Source: UBA1765 sp045615885
GTDB lineage: Bacteria; Fibrobacterota; Fibrobacteria; Fibrobacterales; Fibrobacteraceae
Length of the DNA stretch: 64,000 nucleotides
Reading direction: 5' to 3'
NCBI GenBank assembly: GCA_045615885.1
Contig: JAZLFR010000060.1
Span: 1 to 64,000, forward strand
A program made the translations under genes and the position numbers. The notes under the pieces were generated by a model. It worked only from the letters and a program-made list of their open reading frames with translations. It had not been told where the DNA came from and ran no database searches. Shown piece by piece: positions 1-7,545 of the stretch; position 1 is the stretch's first letter; the number at the start of each line of letters is the position of its first letter.

Positions 1-100
1 ATACCTGTTTTTCGACTTATTGCGACAGATGTGTATCCAGCTTGATAGAGCTCCAAGGCTTTTGCCCATTCTTCTTTTGTGTGTTTTTTATACATGAAAA

Positions 101-127
101 CCCCGAAAGTTTTGTCCAACTTTCGGG
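101..127 (-). terminator. Intrinsic terminator of serC
   Basis: An 11-bp inverted repeat (CCCCGAAAGTT / AACTTTCGGGG, loop TTGTC-like) lies about 45 bases beyond the serC stop. Read on the minus strand the stem is followed by a short T run (TTTT), which fits Rho-independent termination. Confidence 0.75.
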
Positions 128-171
128 GTTCACATCAAAATTGTGGACATTTTCGTTAAATAGCGTTCTAT

Positions 172-1275
172 TTAGCCAAGAATCTTCTTTTCGTAGTCTG
201 CCATGCAATCTACGAGAGCCTGAACGCCTTCAATCGGCATGGCATTGTAGATGGATGCGCGGAAACCACCAACGGAGCGGTGACCCTTGATCTGGACAAG
301 GCCGCGAGCCTTTGCAAATTCAATGAAGTCCTTGCTCATTTCATCGTTCTTTTCAGCCGAAACAACGTCGCTCTTGAATACGAACGGAACGTTCATGAGG
401 GAGCGGTCTTCCTTGGCAGCTGTACCGACGAACACCTTGGAAGCATCGATTGCGCTGTAAAGGAGGTCAGCCTTTTGACGGTTGATCTTTTCGATTGCGT
501 CAACACCGCCGATTTCCTTCAACCAGTTGAGGGTACGGTTCATTGTGTAAACGGCGAATACCGGCGGGGTATTGAACATGCTGCCCGGGATATGGGTGTT
601 GAAGTTGAGCATTGTCGGGATCTGGCGTTCAACCTTACCAAGGATGTCCTTGCGAATGATGGAAACAGTTACACCTGCGCAGGAGATGTTCTTCTGTGCG
701 CCGCCGTAGATCATGCCGAAATCAGAAACATTAACCTTGCGAGCGAGGAAGTCGGAACTCATGTCTGCAACGAGGTAGCCGGACTTTGGCTTCGGGAATT
801 CATGCCATTCGGTACCGTAAATGGTATTGTTTGCGGTAACATGGAGGTATGTAGCATTGTCGCTCAACTTGAGGTTCTTATCTATATGGTTGTAAACGTC
901 TGCCTTTGTGGAGCAGGCAACGTTCACGTTACCAAACTGCTTTGCTTCCTTGAGAGCCTTGTTTGCCCAGACACCAGTATCGGTGTAGTCAGCAACGCCA
1001 TCCTGCGGAAGAAGGTTCATCGGAACCATGCAGAAAAGGAGGGAGCAGCCGCCGCCAAGGAACACGATGTCGTAATTTTCAGGAATGCCCATCAAGTCAC
1101 GAAGAAGCTGTTCGGTTTCTGCGAACATACTTTCGATCGGCTTAGATCGGTGGCTCATTGACAAGATACTGATACCAGTATTAGCGTAGTCGATGCAAGC
1201 AGCAGATGCTTCCTTGAGAGCCTGTTCCGGCAAAACAGATGGGCCGGCACTGAAATTATAGACTTTATTAGCCAT
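172..1275 (-). CDS. serC: Phosphoserine aminotransferase
   Basis: This enzyme converts 3-phosphohydroxypyruvate and glutamate to phosphoserine and 2-oxoglutarate in serine biosynthesis; it also acts in the PLP pathway in some bacteria. It is a cytosolic fold-type I PLP enzyme. The 367-aa protein has the usual SerC length. The N-terminus NFSAGPSVLP and the motif GGAQKN, with the PLP lysine at about K195, are visible, as is the C-terminal KGHRSVGGFRASIYNAMP block. The start is supported by AAAGGA about 7 bases upstream of the ATG. The gene is monocistronic, with its own promoter-like box at 1322-1330 and a terminator at 101-127. Nothing unusual was seen in it. Confidence 0.97.
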   Translation of the reverse strand: MANKVYNFSAGPSVLPEQALKEASAACIDYANTGISILSMSHRSKPIESMFAETEQLLRDLMGIPENYDIVFLGGGCSLLFCMVPMNLLPQDGVADYTDTGVWANKALKEAKQFGNVNVACSTKADVYNHIDKNLKLSDNATYLHVTANNTIYGTEWHEFPKPKSGYLVADMSSDFLARKVNVSDFGMIYGGAQKNISCAGVTVSIIRKDILGKVERQIPTMLNFNTHIPGSMFNTPPVFAVYTMNRTLNWLKEIGGVDAIEKINRQKADLLYSAIDASKVFVGTAAKEDRSLMNVPFVFKSDVVSAEKNDEMSKDFIEFAKARGLVQIKGHRSVGGFRASIYNAMPIEGVQALVDCMADYEKKILG

Positions 1276-1321
1276 TGTATGTTCCTTTTTGGGGTGTTAA
1301 AAACCTTAAGGTTTTGTGTTG

Positions 1322-1330
1322 TAAAATTTA
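1322..1330 (-). promoter_or_regulatory. TAnnTTTG-like promoter box of serC
   Basis: On the minus strand the sequence reads TAAATTTTA, about 47 bases upstream of the serC ATG. It resembles the -7 element TAnnTTTG known for Bacteroidetes and matches similar boxes upstream of many other genes in this window. Confidence 0.45.
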
Positions 1331-1372
1331 GTAAAAAAATAGAAGTTTAAAGTTATTTTTTTATAATTAGAC

Positions 1373-1401
1373 AAAAAAAAAGCTCCACAATATGTGGAGC
1401 C
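1373..1401 (-). terminator. Intrinsic terminator of the HD-like gene
   Basis: GCTCCACA / TGTGGAGC form a stem 8 bases after the stop at 1409. On the minus strand it is followed directly by nine T residues, a textbook Rho-independent terminator. Confidence 0.9.
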
Positions 1402-1408
1402 TATTCTT

Positions 1409-1930
1409 TTATGCATTGAGCATATCTATTGCATCTTGGTACTTTTTAAGGCGGTACTTTGTCTTGAGTTCGCGGCGTTCATGGCGATGAATGTAGCGGT
1501 CTTCGAGCAAAAGCGTGAGGATTGCGGCCTTTACCTTTGCAAGTGCCGGGTTTGGGTTCGCCTTGATAGTTTCGATGAACTTCAGGAATTCCATGTTGCG
1601 AGCTTCGTAGGTGGCGTCTTCGGCAGGCATGCCGTTTGCCATGAGCTTGCAGCAATATTCGTCGATGTAGCCCTGATTCTTATGGTAGGTCAAAAGGTTA
1701 ATCTGGTCCACCATTTCGGCTGGTACGCCGAGAGCGACCAATTCTTCCTTGCTGCGCTTGATTACAGTATCTTGCAACAGGCCGAGTACTTGAATTTCCT
1801 CAGGTTCACCCTGGTCTTTAAGCTTTTTGGCTACTTGCTGCATAAAATCAATGTACGGACCGCCAACCTTGTCAACTTGACCTTGGTGAACTTCGGTGGC
1901 AATCTTGAGAGCTTCTTCGAAAGTGAGCAT
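1409..1930 (-). CDS. Degenerate RelA/SpoT-type HD-domain protein
   Basis: The protein (173 aa) matches the N-terminal hydrolase region of RelA/SpoT-like HD proteins: HQGQVDKVGGPYI corresponds to the family pattern H.GQ.DK.G.PYI, followed by the helix LLQDTV. In active members the next positions are a His after PYI and an adjacent His-Asp pair (LLHD). Here they are F29 and Q53-D54, so two metal ligands are lost. Catalytic ppGpp hydrolysis is therefore unlikely; a binding or structural role is inference. The ATG at 1930 is preferred over the upstream TTG at 1957 because AAAGGA lies 5-6 bases before it. The gene is monocistronic, with its own terminator and a TATATTGG box at 1954-1961. Confidence 0.7.
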   Translation of the reverse strand: MLTFEEALKIATEVHQGQVDKVGGPYIDFMQQVAKKLKDQGEPEEIQVLGLLQDTVIKRSKEELVALGVPAEMVDQINLLTYHKNQGYIDEYCCKLMANGMPAEDATYEARNMEFLKFIETIKANPNPALAKVKAAILTLLLEDRYIHRHERRELKTKYRLKKYQDAIDMLNA

Positions 1931-1953
1931 AGAAATCCTTTTATTTGATATTC

Positions 1954-1961
1954 CCAATATA
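1954..1961 (-). promoter_or_regulatory. TATATTGG promoter-like box of the HD-like gene
   Basis: TATATTGG on the minus strand, about 24 bases upstream of the chosen ATG. It is one of the recurrent FCB-type boxes in this window. Confidence 0.4.
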
Positions 1962-2015
1962 CATAAAAGATTTTTCTAAAGGCAAAATTTTTTTTGATTT
2001 TTTTGTAAATGGTGC

Positions 2016-2053
2016 AAAAAAGAAATCCCCGCAGGGGAGCCCTGCAGGGATTT
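2016..2053 (-). terminator. Intrinsic terminator of the GH51 glucanase
   Basis: An inverted repeat AAATCCCTGCAGGG / CCCCTGCGGGGATTT follows the GH51 stop by about 20 bases. On the minus strand it is followed by TTTCTTTTTT. Confidence 0.85.
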
Positions 2054-2075
2054 CAAGCATTCAAGCTTTTATCAA

Positions 2076-5000
2076 TTATTCGATAACGAACAATGTGACA
2101 GTGCGCTTGCCAACCTTGATTGGCTTGGAAACGTCAACATCCTTAGCCTTCTTGGAAGGATCGTTTGCCCAACCTTCCTTGAGCTTTTCGGAAGTCTTGT
2201 CCAAAACCTGCATCTTGGCCTTGCCCTTGAAGCCCGGAATGTCGAGCTTCAATTCGTAGTCACTATACGGGCTCTTGTTGATTACAAGGAGGGACTTCTT
2301 CTTACCATTTTCTGTGTAGTAAGTGGTAATGAGAGATTCGTTGTCACCCTTGATTTCTGTCTTGAGAAGCTTGCCGCGGAGAGCGTCGGAAGCCATCTGG
2401 AATGCCCAGTAGCTCGGACGCGGGCAGTTCATGCATTCTTCTGCAGAACGTGTGAGGTAACCGTAGTCACCGCCTTCCGGAGTGATGTCGTTGTGGATAT
2501 CCCAGTACTGTGCGTTGTCAACATTTTCAGTTGCAAGCATACCGAGGTAGTCAGCGACGAACAAACCGTTTTCGAGAGCGATTGTCTGCGGGCCCGGGTT
2601 GAAGTCAACGGAGTTCCATTCTGTGAGCCAGAGTTCGAACTTTTCGGACTTGTTGAAATGCTTGGTCCACTTGTCTACGAGCTTGTGGAGGCGGCTGTAG
2701 ATAGGAACGAGGTCCTGCGGAGCAGAAAGCATTGCGAAGTCGTTTTCTTCACCGTAGTGCTGCGGGTAGTGGTGAACGATGATACCGTCAGCGATGTCAC
2801 CGGTTTCCTTGAGAACGTTGTCGTTCCAGTCACCATCGAGAACGCCGAGAACAGCAACCTTGATAGTCGGGTCAACCTTCTTCATGGCTTCGATGAACTT
2901 GCGAGCACGCTTACCATAAATGGTACCGCCGTCCTTACCATACTTTTCGTAGTACGGATGCCAGTTACCGTAGACTTCGTTACCGATTTCCCAGTACTTG
3001 ATGCCGGCCTTCTTTTCTACGTTGGTATGCTTAACCCATGCTGCAGCTTCTTCCGGAGTACCGGAACCGAAGTTCACAGTGAACATGGCGTTGGAGCCAG
3101 TTTCCTTCAACCATGCAAGGAATTCGTCTGTATCGACCATCCAGTCGTGGTTGTCGAGGATTTCCTTCCAGTGGTCGTCATCAGCACGGAGACCGCCCGG
3201 ATAACGGATGATGCCGTGGTTGATGCGCTTTGCAAATTCTGCAGTCTGAACCTTGAACTTAGGATTCTTGAGCATGTCGCCATCCCAGAGGGCAGCGTTG
3301 ATGCCGAAGAGGCCGCCAGAGATGTTCGGGTTGATGACTTCGGAAGAACCCTTGACGTCAACCTTCACGACTGCCGGACGTGCAGCCTGCTTAACTTCCT
3401 TGAGGTTTGTGAGCTTGATGTTGTCGATTTCGAAGCTACCGTTGGAACCTTCGCCACCCGGCTTGAAGTCAAGGCTCATAACGCCCTTGAGGTCAAACAC
3501 GCCGTTTTCCTTTGCGGTAGGCGGCTGGTAGTACGGGAACTTGCTGAAGCTGCGGAACGGAACGATCACAGTGGTGCGGCCGCGTGGCACACCGGTGTTG
3601 GAAACGAAGAGTTCGTTGCCTGCGTCACCGATCTGAACAGTGATGGACTGCCATGCGCGTTCAGAGTAAACGTCGAACATGATGCCCCAGTGGTTAGTCC
3701 AGTCACGGTCTGCTGCCGGGCGCTTGCTCTTTTCGAGGTCGAGAACGACGTCAACCCAGTCAGACATTTCGAAGTGCTTAACGTTGAGAACGTTGCCGTC
3801 GAGGTGAGAAGACTTGGACGGAACTTCAACGTCAACCTTGGACTTCGGACCCTTAGACGGATCCCAAACATCCTTGGCAAACTTTGCACCTTCGAAGTCG
3901 GTGATGACCATGTCCGGAGCCTTGGACTTCCAGTTATCCCACTTGATATCCGGGTCAACCCAGTCGATATTTTCGGTGAAGGTAATCTGGTCAACAAAGA
4001 TTGTCACAGGAGCCGGCTTGCCCGGTTCGCCCTGGTTTTCGCCCTTGCCAACAGAGAAGCGGAGTTCCTGGATCTTGTTCCACTGGATATCCTTAGCAAC
4101 TTCTGCCTGCTTGTTTGCGTCCCAAGCCTTACCCTTGTCGCCGAACTTCTTGAGAGGAATCTTCACGAGCTTCCAGTCGGTACCGACCTTGGAGCCTTCG
4201 ATCCAGTCGTTGAGGCTGATCTTGGTCTGGCTCTTGATGTCGTTGCCCTGGTTGTCGAGGATACCTACGTATACCTTTTCACCACCGAGCTTACCCTTGA
4301 TCCAGAAGTAGAGACCACCCTTGTTGCGTACCTTGGAAAGGTCAACATACTTGCCTTCACCCATGGAGTAGGTAACGCCGGACCAGTCATTGTTATCGAT
4401 GTAGAGGGCAAGAACGTTCTTGTTGCCCGGAGTCTTGGAGTCAGCTTCGCGCTGGGCAGAGAGACCACCGTAGCTGTAGCTGAAGCCCTTGAGGCCATCG
4501 GAGTAGAACACGCCGTTGGCAACCGGCTTAGCCTTGCCGTCGAGCTTTTCTGCATTCTTCGGACCGTCGATCACGTCATTGTTTTCATCCCAGTAAACAA
4601 TCTTTGCCTTCGGAGCGGCCTTCTTGTTTCCCTTGACGATTTCGATGTTGTCGATCCAGACTTCGAAATTCTTTTCTGCGCTCTTGTCGATGGAGAAGCG
4701 AATTTCTGCAATCTTGTCCCAGTCGATGCGAGCCGGGAATTCAGACTTGCGGGTGTTGTCCCAGTAGAGACCACGATCCGGGAAGTCAACGAGAGGAATG
4801 GAAACCTTCTTCCATTCGGTAGTGACTGCGCCACCTTCGATGTACTTGTTCATCGGGAGAACGACCTGGGTCTTCTTGCCGTCAGAAACTTCTTCATCGA
4901 TGAGACCAACCTTAACCTGTTCGCCACCCTTCTTACCCTTGATCATGAATTCAAGCTTGGAGTCAAGCATGAACTTGTTCAAGTCGAATGTTTCGTTGTA

Positions 5001-5255
5001 AAGGCAAATAGAAGCACCAGAGTATTCGCTCGGGTCCAAGCTGATGTTCAATGCAGCCTTGGACTTGTAACCGCCATCCTTAGTGACGGTAATACCCTTG
5101 GACTTACCACCGTATGCGTAGTCGAAGCCACCTGGACGATATGCATCGTCAAAGAACTTGTACGGAACTACGCGAGGCGGTTTCTGCTGAGCCATAGATG
5201 CAGTAGCCGTCATTCCAAGAAGGAACAAGGATGCTGCCTTGATTGTTTGGTTCAT
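2076..5255 (-). CDS. Secreted GH51 endoglucanase with three CBM11-like modules (EGF/Cel51A type)
   Basis: A 1059-aa exported glycoside hydrolase. Residues 1-22 form a signal peptide (ending ATASMAQQ). Three successive carbohydrate-binding-like modules follow (about 30-210, 245-430 and 450-620). Each carries the pattern of an invariant aromatic core, an 'IPL' strand and a closing F.(I/V)D.I segment (WIDNIEI, FVDQITF, EIDNIKL), typical of CBM11-like folds. The catalytic (beta/alpha)8 domain spans about 630-960, with the acid/base Glu at E760 (EIGNEVYGNW) and the nucleophile Glu at E879 (LWLTEWNS), as expected for family GH51 of clan A. F. succinogenes is known to make a cellulose-binding GH51 endoglucanase (EGF) with CBM11 modules, and this is probably its counterpart. 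The RBS GAGGAA is well placed. No type IX-like tail is evident. It follows the DsbA-like gene by 46 bases. Confidence 0.9.
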   Translation of the reverse strand: MNQTIKAASLFLLGMTATASMAQQKPPRVVPYKFFDDAYRPGGFDYAYGGKSKGITVTKDGGYKSKAALNISLDPSEYSGASICLYNETFDLNKFMLDSKLEFMIKGKKGGEQVKVGLIDEEVSDGKKTQVVLPMNKYIEGGAVTTEWKKVSIPLVDFPDRGLYWDNTRKSEFPARIDWDKIAEIRFSIDKSAEKNFEVWIDNIEIVKGNKKAAPKAKIVYWDENNDVIDGPKNAEKLDGKAKPVANGVFYSDGLKGFSYSYGGLSAQREADSKTPGNKNVLALYIDNNDWSGVTYSMGEGKYVDLSKVRNKGGLYFWIKGKLGGEKVYVGILDNQGNDIKSQTKISLNDWIEGSKVGTDWKLVKIPLKKFGDKGKAWDANKQAEVAKDIQWNKIQELRFSVGKGENQGEPGKPAPVTIFVDQITFTENIDWVDPDIKWDNWKSKAPDMVITDFEGAKFAKDVWDPSKGPKSKVDVEVPSKSSHLDGNVLNVKHFEMSDWVDVVLDLEKSKRPAADRDWTNHWGIMFDVYSERAWQSITVQIGDAGNELFVSNTGVPRGRTTVIVPFRSFSKFPYYQPPTAKENGVFDLKGVMSLDFKPGGEGSNGSFEIDNIKLTNLKEVKQAARPAVVKVDVKGSSEVINPNISGGLFGINAALWDGDMLKNPKFKVQTAEFAKRINHGIIRYPGGLRADDDHWKEILDNHDWMVDTDEFLAWLKETGSNAMFTVNFGSGTPEEAAAWVKHTNVEKKAGIKYWEIGNEVYGNWHPYYEKYGKDGGTIYGKRARKFIEAMKKVDPTIKVAVLGVLDGDWNDNVLKETGDIADGIIVHHYPQHYGEENDFAMLSAPQDLVPIYSRLHKLVDKWTKHFNKSEKFELWLTEWNSVDFNPGPQTIALENGLFVADYLGMLATENVDNAQYWDIHNDITPEGGDYGYLTRSAEECMNCPRPSYWAFQMASDALRGKLLKTEIKGDNESLITTYYTENGKKKSLLVINKSPYSDYELKLDIPGFKGKAKMQVLDKTSEKLKEGWANDPSKKAKDVDVSKPIKVGKRTVTLFVIE

Positions 5256-5301
5256 ATCATTCCTCGTGTTTTAGGTTGATTATATAGTTGAAATTTGAAA
5301 A

Positions 5302-6033
5302 TTACTTTGCTTCTTTAAGCATCTTTTCTACGAGATCCGGGCTGAAGCGGTCTTGGCGCTTGCCGTTGATGTAGAAATTCGGTGTACCCTGAACGCCGAC
5401 CTTGGCACCAAGTTCAAAGTCCTTGTTGATGCGTGCAAGCATTGCATCGTCAAGAACGCGGTCCTTGTTGAACTGTTCGACATTCAAGCCGACCTGCTTT
5501 GCCACTTCGACAAATACGGAATCGGTAAGTTCACGGTTATGCGGTGCGAGTGCATAGCGGAATTCCCAGAACTTGCCCTGCTTCTGTGCTGCGATGGAAG
5601 CTGCAGCTGCTGCCGGTGCGTTTGCATGGAAGCTGAGCGGGAAGTGCTTGTACACGAACTGGATTTCATTAGCATGCTTGTCCATGAGGTCCTTGACCAC
5701 CGGAGCGATGCGGGAGCAGTACGGGCACTGGAATTCAGTAAATTCTACGATGGTGAGCTTTGGATTTGTTGTGTTGCCAAATACAGGGGAGTCATCCACC
5801 GGAATATCCCAAACCTTGTTGGCTTCTTCCATTTCCTTCTTGGCGTCTTCGATGGACATGCCGGCTTTTCTTTCGAGAATGAAAGCTACAGCTTCAAGGT
5901 TGGATTCCAATTCGGTAACCTTCTTTTCGAGGGCATTGAGCTTGGCTGCATCGGAACCTTGGGCGGAAGCCTGGTTGCAGGCAGTCAAGGCAACAGCAAA
6001 AACTGCCGGGATAATAAGAGATAACGGTTTCAT
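5302..6033 (-). CDS. DsbA-family thiol oxidoreductase lipoprotein
   Basis: A 243-aa protein with a lipoprotein signal (lipobox ALTAC, Cys19), a short coiled-coil stretch (about 30-75) and a DsbA/thioredoxin-fold domain (about 90-243). The active site is CPYC (C103/C106, FTEFQCPYC), and the cis-proline loop is GTPNFYING. It most resembles the DsbA/BdbD group that takes substrates in the envelope; being lipid-anchored, it probably acts in the periplasm. It lies directly upstream of, and co-directional with, the secreted GH51 gene, and could help oxidise exported proteins. That link is inference. A TATATTTC promoter-like box sits at 6063-6070. Confidence 0.9.
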   Translation of the reverse strand: MKPLSLIIPAVFAVALTACNQASAQGSDAAKLNALEKKVTELESNLEAVAFILERKAGMSIEDAKKEMEEANKVWDIPVDDSPVFGNTTNPKLTIVEFTEFQCPYCSRIAPVVKDLMDKHANEIQFVYKHFPLSFHANAPAAAAASIAAQKQGKFWEFRYALAPHNRELTDSVFVEVAKQVGLNVEQFNKDRVLDDAMLARINKDFELGAKVGVQGTPNFYINGKRQDRFSPDLVEKMLKEAK

Positions 6034-6062
6034 TATATTTCCTTTGTATAATGTTCTAGGCC

Positions 6063-6070
6063 GAAATATA
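6063..6070 (-). promoter_or_regulatory. TATATTTC promoter-like box of the DsbA-like gene
   Basis: TATATTTC on the minus strand, 30 bases upstream of the DsbA-like ATG. It is close to the FCB -7 consensus TAnnTTTG. Confidence 0.5.
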
Positions 6071-6118
6071 CCTATAAATGTGGTAAAAGATATTCAAAAA
6101 ACAAAAATTGCAAGTTTT

Positions 6119-6151
6119 TTGAAAGTTTTGTAAAAAATGTTAAACTTTCAA
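6119..6151 (-). repeat. 10-bp inverted repeat after the YbjQ gene
   Basis: Perfect arms TTGAAAGTTT / AAACTTTCAA flank a 13-base T-rich loop, immediately after the YbjQ-family stop. It could act as a weak terminator, but no T tract follows the stem on the minus strand. Confidence 0.4.
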
Positions 6152-6153
6152 CC

Positions 6154-6468
6154 TTATTTCTTGAATTTTACGGCAGTTCCGTAGGCAATGATTTCGGCTG
6201 CACCTGCCATTACCGCAGAGGTCATGAAGCGTACATTGATGATTGCGTCTGCATTGCAGAGGTAGGCTTCCTGGATCATGCGGCTGGTGGCCTGTTCACG
6301 GGCTTCGTTCATCATTTCGGTGTAGCCCTTGATTTCGCCACCAATCACGGTTTTGAGGCCTGCAAACCAGTCGCGCACAAAATTCTTGGAATAGACTGTG
6401 CTGCCCCTTACCAGTTTGATGGTTTCGATTTCTTTGCCGGTGATGTAGTCGGTGTTGTAGATTTGCAT
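6154..6468 (-). CDS. YbjQ/UPF0145-family protein
   Basis: A 104-aa protein of the YbjQ (UPF0145) family, recognisable by the N-terminal pattern TGKEIE...G.V and the central segment MMNEAREQATSRM, followed by the hydrophobic C-terminal half with ADAIINVRF and MAGAAEIIAYGTAV. Family members are small, probably oligomeric proteins of unknown function. The start at 6468 (MQIYNTDY) is chosen because the longer reading frame overlaps the upstream sirtuin gene; no strong ribosome-binding site is visible for either. It lies 13 bases downstream of the sirtuin gene and is probably co-transcribed with it. Confidence 0.85.
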   Translation of the reverse strand: MQIYNTDYITGKEIETIKLVRGSTVYSKNFVRDWFAGLKTVIGGEIKGYTEMMNEAREQATSRMIQEAYLCNADAIINVRFMTSAVMAGAAEIIAYGTAVKFKK

Positions 6469-6481
6469 AATATGACTTTGG

Positions 6482-7171
6482 TTAGGTGTTAAAAAATTTT
6501 TCGCACCAGGCAGGGACAATTTCTGTAGCCTTGCCTTCGATGCTTATGTCGGTGTACGGGTCGTTTTCTGAAACTTCGAGGTTCAAGCATGTAACCTTGG
6601 CACCAAAGGCGTGCGCAAAGCTCTTGAAGCCAGCGGCAGGGTAGACCACGCTGCTTGTGCCAATATAGACAAAGTTTTCGCAGTGGCGGAGCGCTTCCTG
6701 GATTTCATCCATGTAGATTGGCATTTCTTCAAAGAAAACAATGTGCGGGCGGGATTTTGCTCCGCAATATGGGCAAGTTGTTTCTTCTGTTTCGCGGCCC
6801 GTAAATGACCACACATGTTCCGGGTCACGCTCGCAGCGGAGCTTTGTCAAGTCGCCGTGCATGTGGAGGACACGCTTGGAGCCCGCACGCTCGTGCAGGT
6901 CATCGACATTTTGCGTAACGAGCAGGAACTCGTCGCCAAGCTGCTCTTCTAGCTTTGCAAGAGCGATATGAGCTGCATTTGGCTGGAACTTGGCAAGCCC
7001 TTCGCGAAGGTCGCTGTAAAAATTCTTTACGCGCATTCTGTCGCGACGGTAGCCTCCCGGCGTGCAAACATCTTCAATACGCTCATGTTCCCACATGCCG
7101 TCGTTGCCGCGAAAGGTGCGGAGCCCGGATTCTGCGCTGATGCCAGCGCCTGTAAGTACGACTAGTTTCAT
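6482..7171 (-). CDS. cobB: NAD-dependent protein deacylase (Sir2/CobB family)
   Basis: A 229-aa class III-like sirtuin. It has the NAD-binding motif GAGISAESG (8-16), the TQNVDDLHERAG motif, the catalytic His in HMHGD, and a zinc region with CPYC but a reduced first Cys pair (LRCERD), similar to E. coli CobB. It would remove acyl groups from lysines in the cytosol using NAD. In SIRT5-type desuccinylases a Tyr-x-x-Arg pair selects acidic acyl groups. Here Tyr52 is present in FYSDLREG, but the Arg is one position later (Arg56, Leu55 in its place), so acyl preference cannot be called. It is followed by the YbjQ gene. Confidence 0.93.
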   Translation of the reverse strand: MKLVVLTGAGISAESGLRTFRGNDGMWEHERIEDVCTPGGYRRDRMRVKNFYSDLREGLAKFQPNAAHIALAKLEEQLGDEFLLVTQNVDDLHERAGSKRVLHMHGDLTKLRCERDPEHVWSFTGRETEETTCPYCGAKSRPHIVFFEEMPIYMDEIQEALRHCENFVYIGTSSVVYPAAGFKSFAHAFGAKVTCLNLEVSENDPYTDISIEGKATEIVPAWCEKFFNT

Positions 7172-7545
7172 ATATAAGAACGCTCACTTTGTTCGCTACA
7201 GAAACAAGAAACCAGAGACAAGATAATTTTAGAATACATATTAGGGGATAGGATTTAGTGATTAGTGAATGTTGATTTCCAGGGTTTCTAGGATCTAGGA
7301 TTTAGGATCTAGGGGTTAGGGAATGTAAATGTGCGTTTCTAGTCTCTAGTTTCTAGAACCTAGTCTCTAAAGAATTGTTAGTCATTAGTCGTTAGTTATT
7401 AGATTCTGTCTTCTGTCCTCTGTTCTCTGTCTTCTATATTAACATTTCTGCCGACAGCCTACAGCCGACTGACTACTAATTTCGACCTTCCTACTTCCGT
7501 CTTATGTCTTCCTACTGTCTTCTGACTCCTGTCACTGACTCCTAT
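7172..7545. repeat. Repeat-rich intergenic spacer
   Basis: No gene is seen. About 7240-7370 is built of degenerate purine-rich units (TCTAGGATCTAGGATTTAGG, GGTTAGGG, TAGTCTCTAGTTTCTAG). About 7400-7545 is built of pyrimidine-rich units (GTCTTCTGTCCTCTGTTCTC, GACAGCCTACAGCCGACTG, GTCACTGACTCCT). The same unit types recur at 21217-21397, 40268-40690 and 57283-57850. Confidence 0.7.

Noticed and set aside
280..1161. A 293-aa open frame opposite serC
   Set aside because: serC on the other strand has all family motifs, its own RBS and a terminator.
2493..5279. A 928-aa open frame on the plus strand opposite the GH51 gene
   Set aside because: It lies wholly antisense to a clear GH51/CBM11 gene, has no known motifs or signal, and is explained by strong codon bias lacking certain triplets in the real frame.
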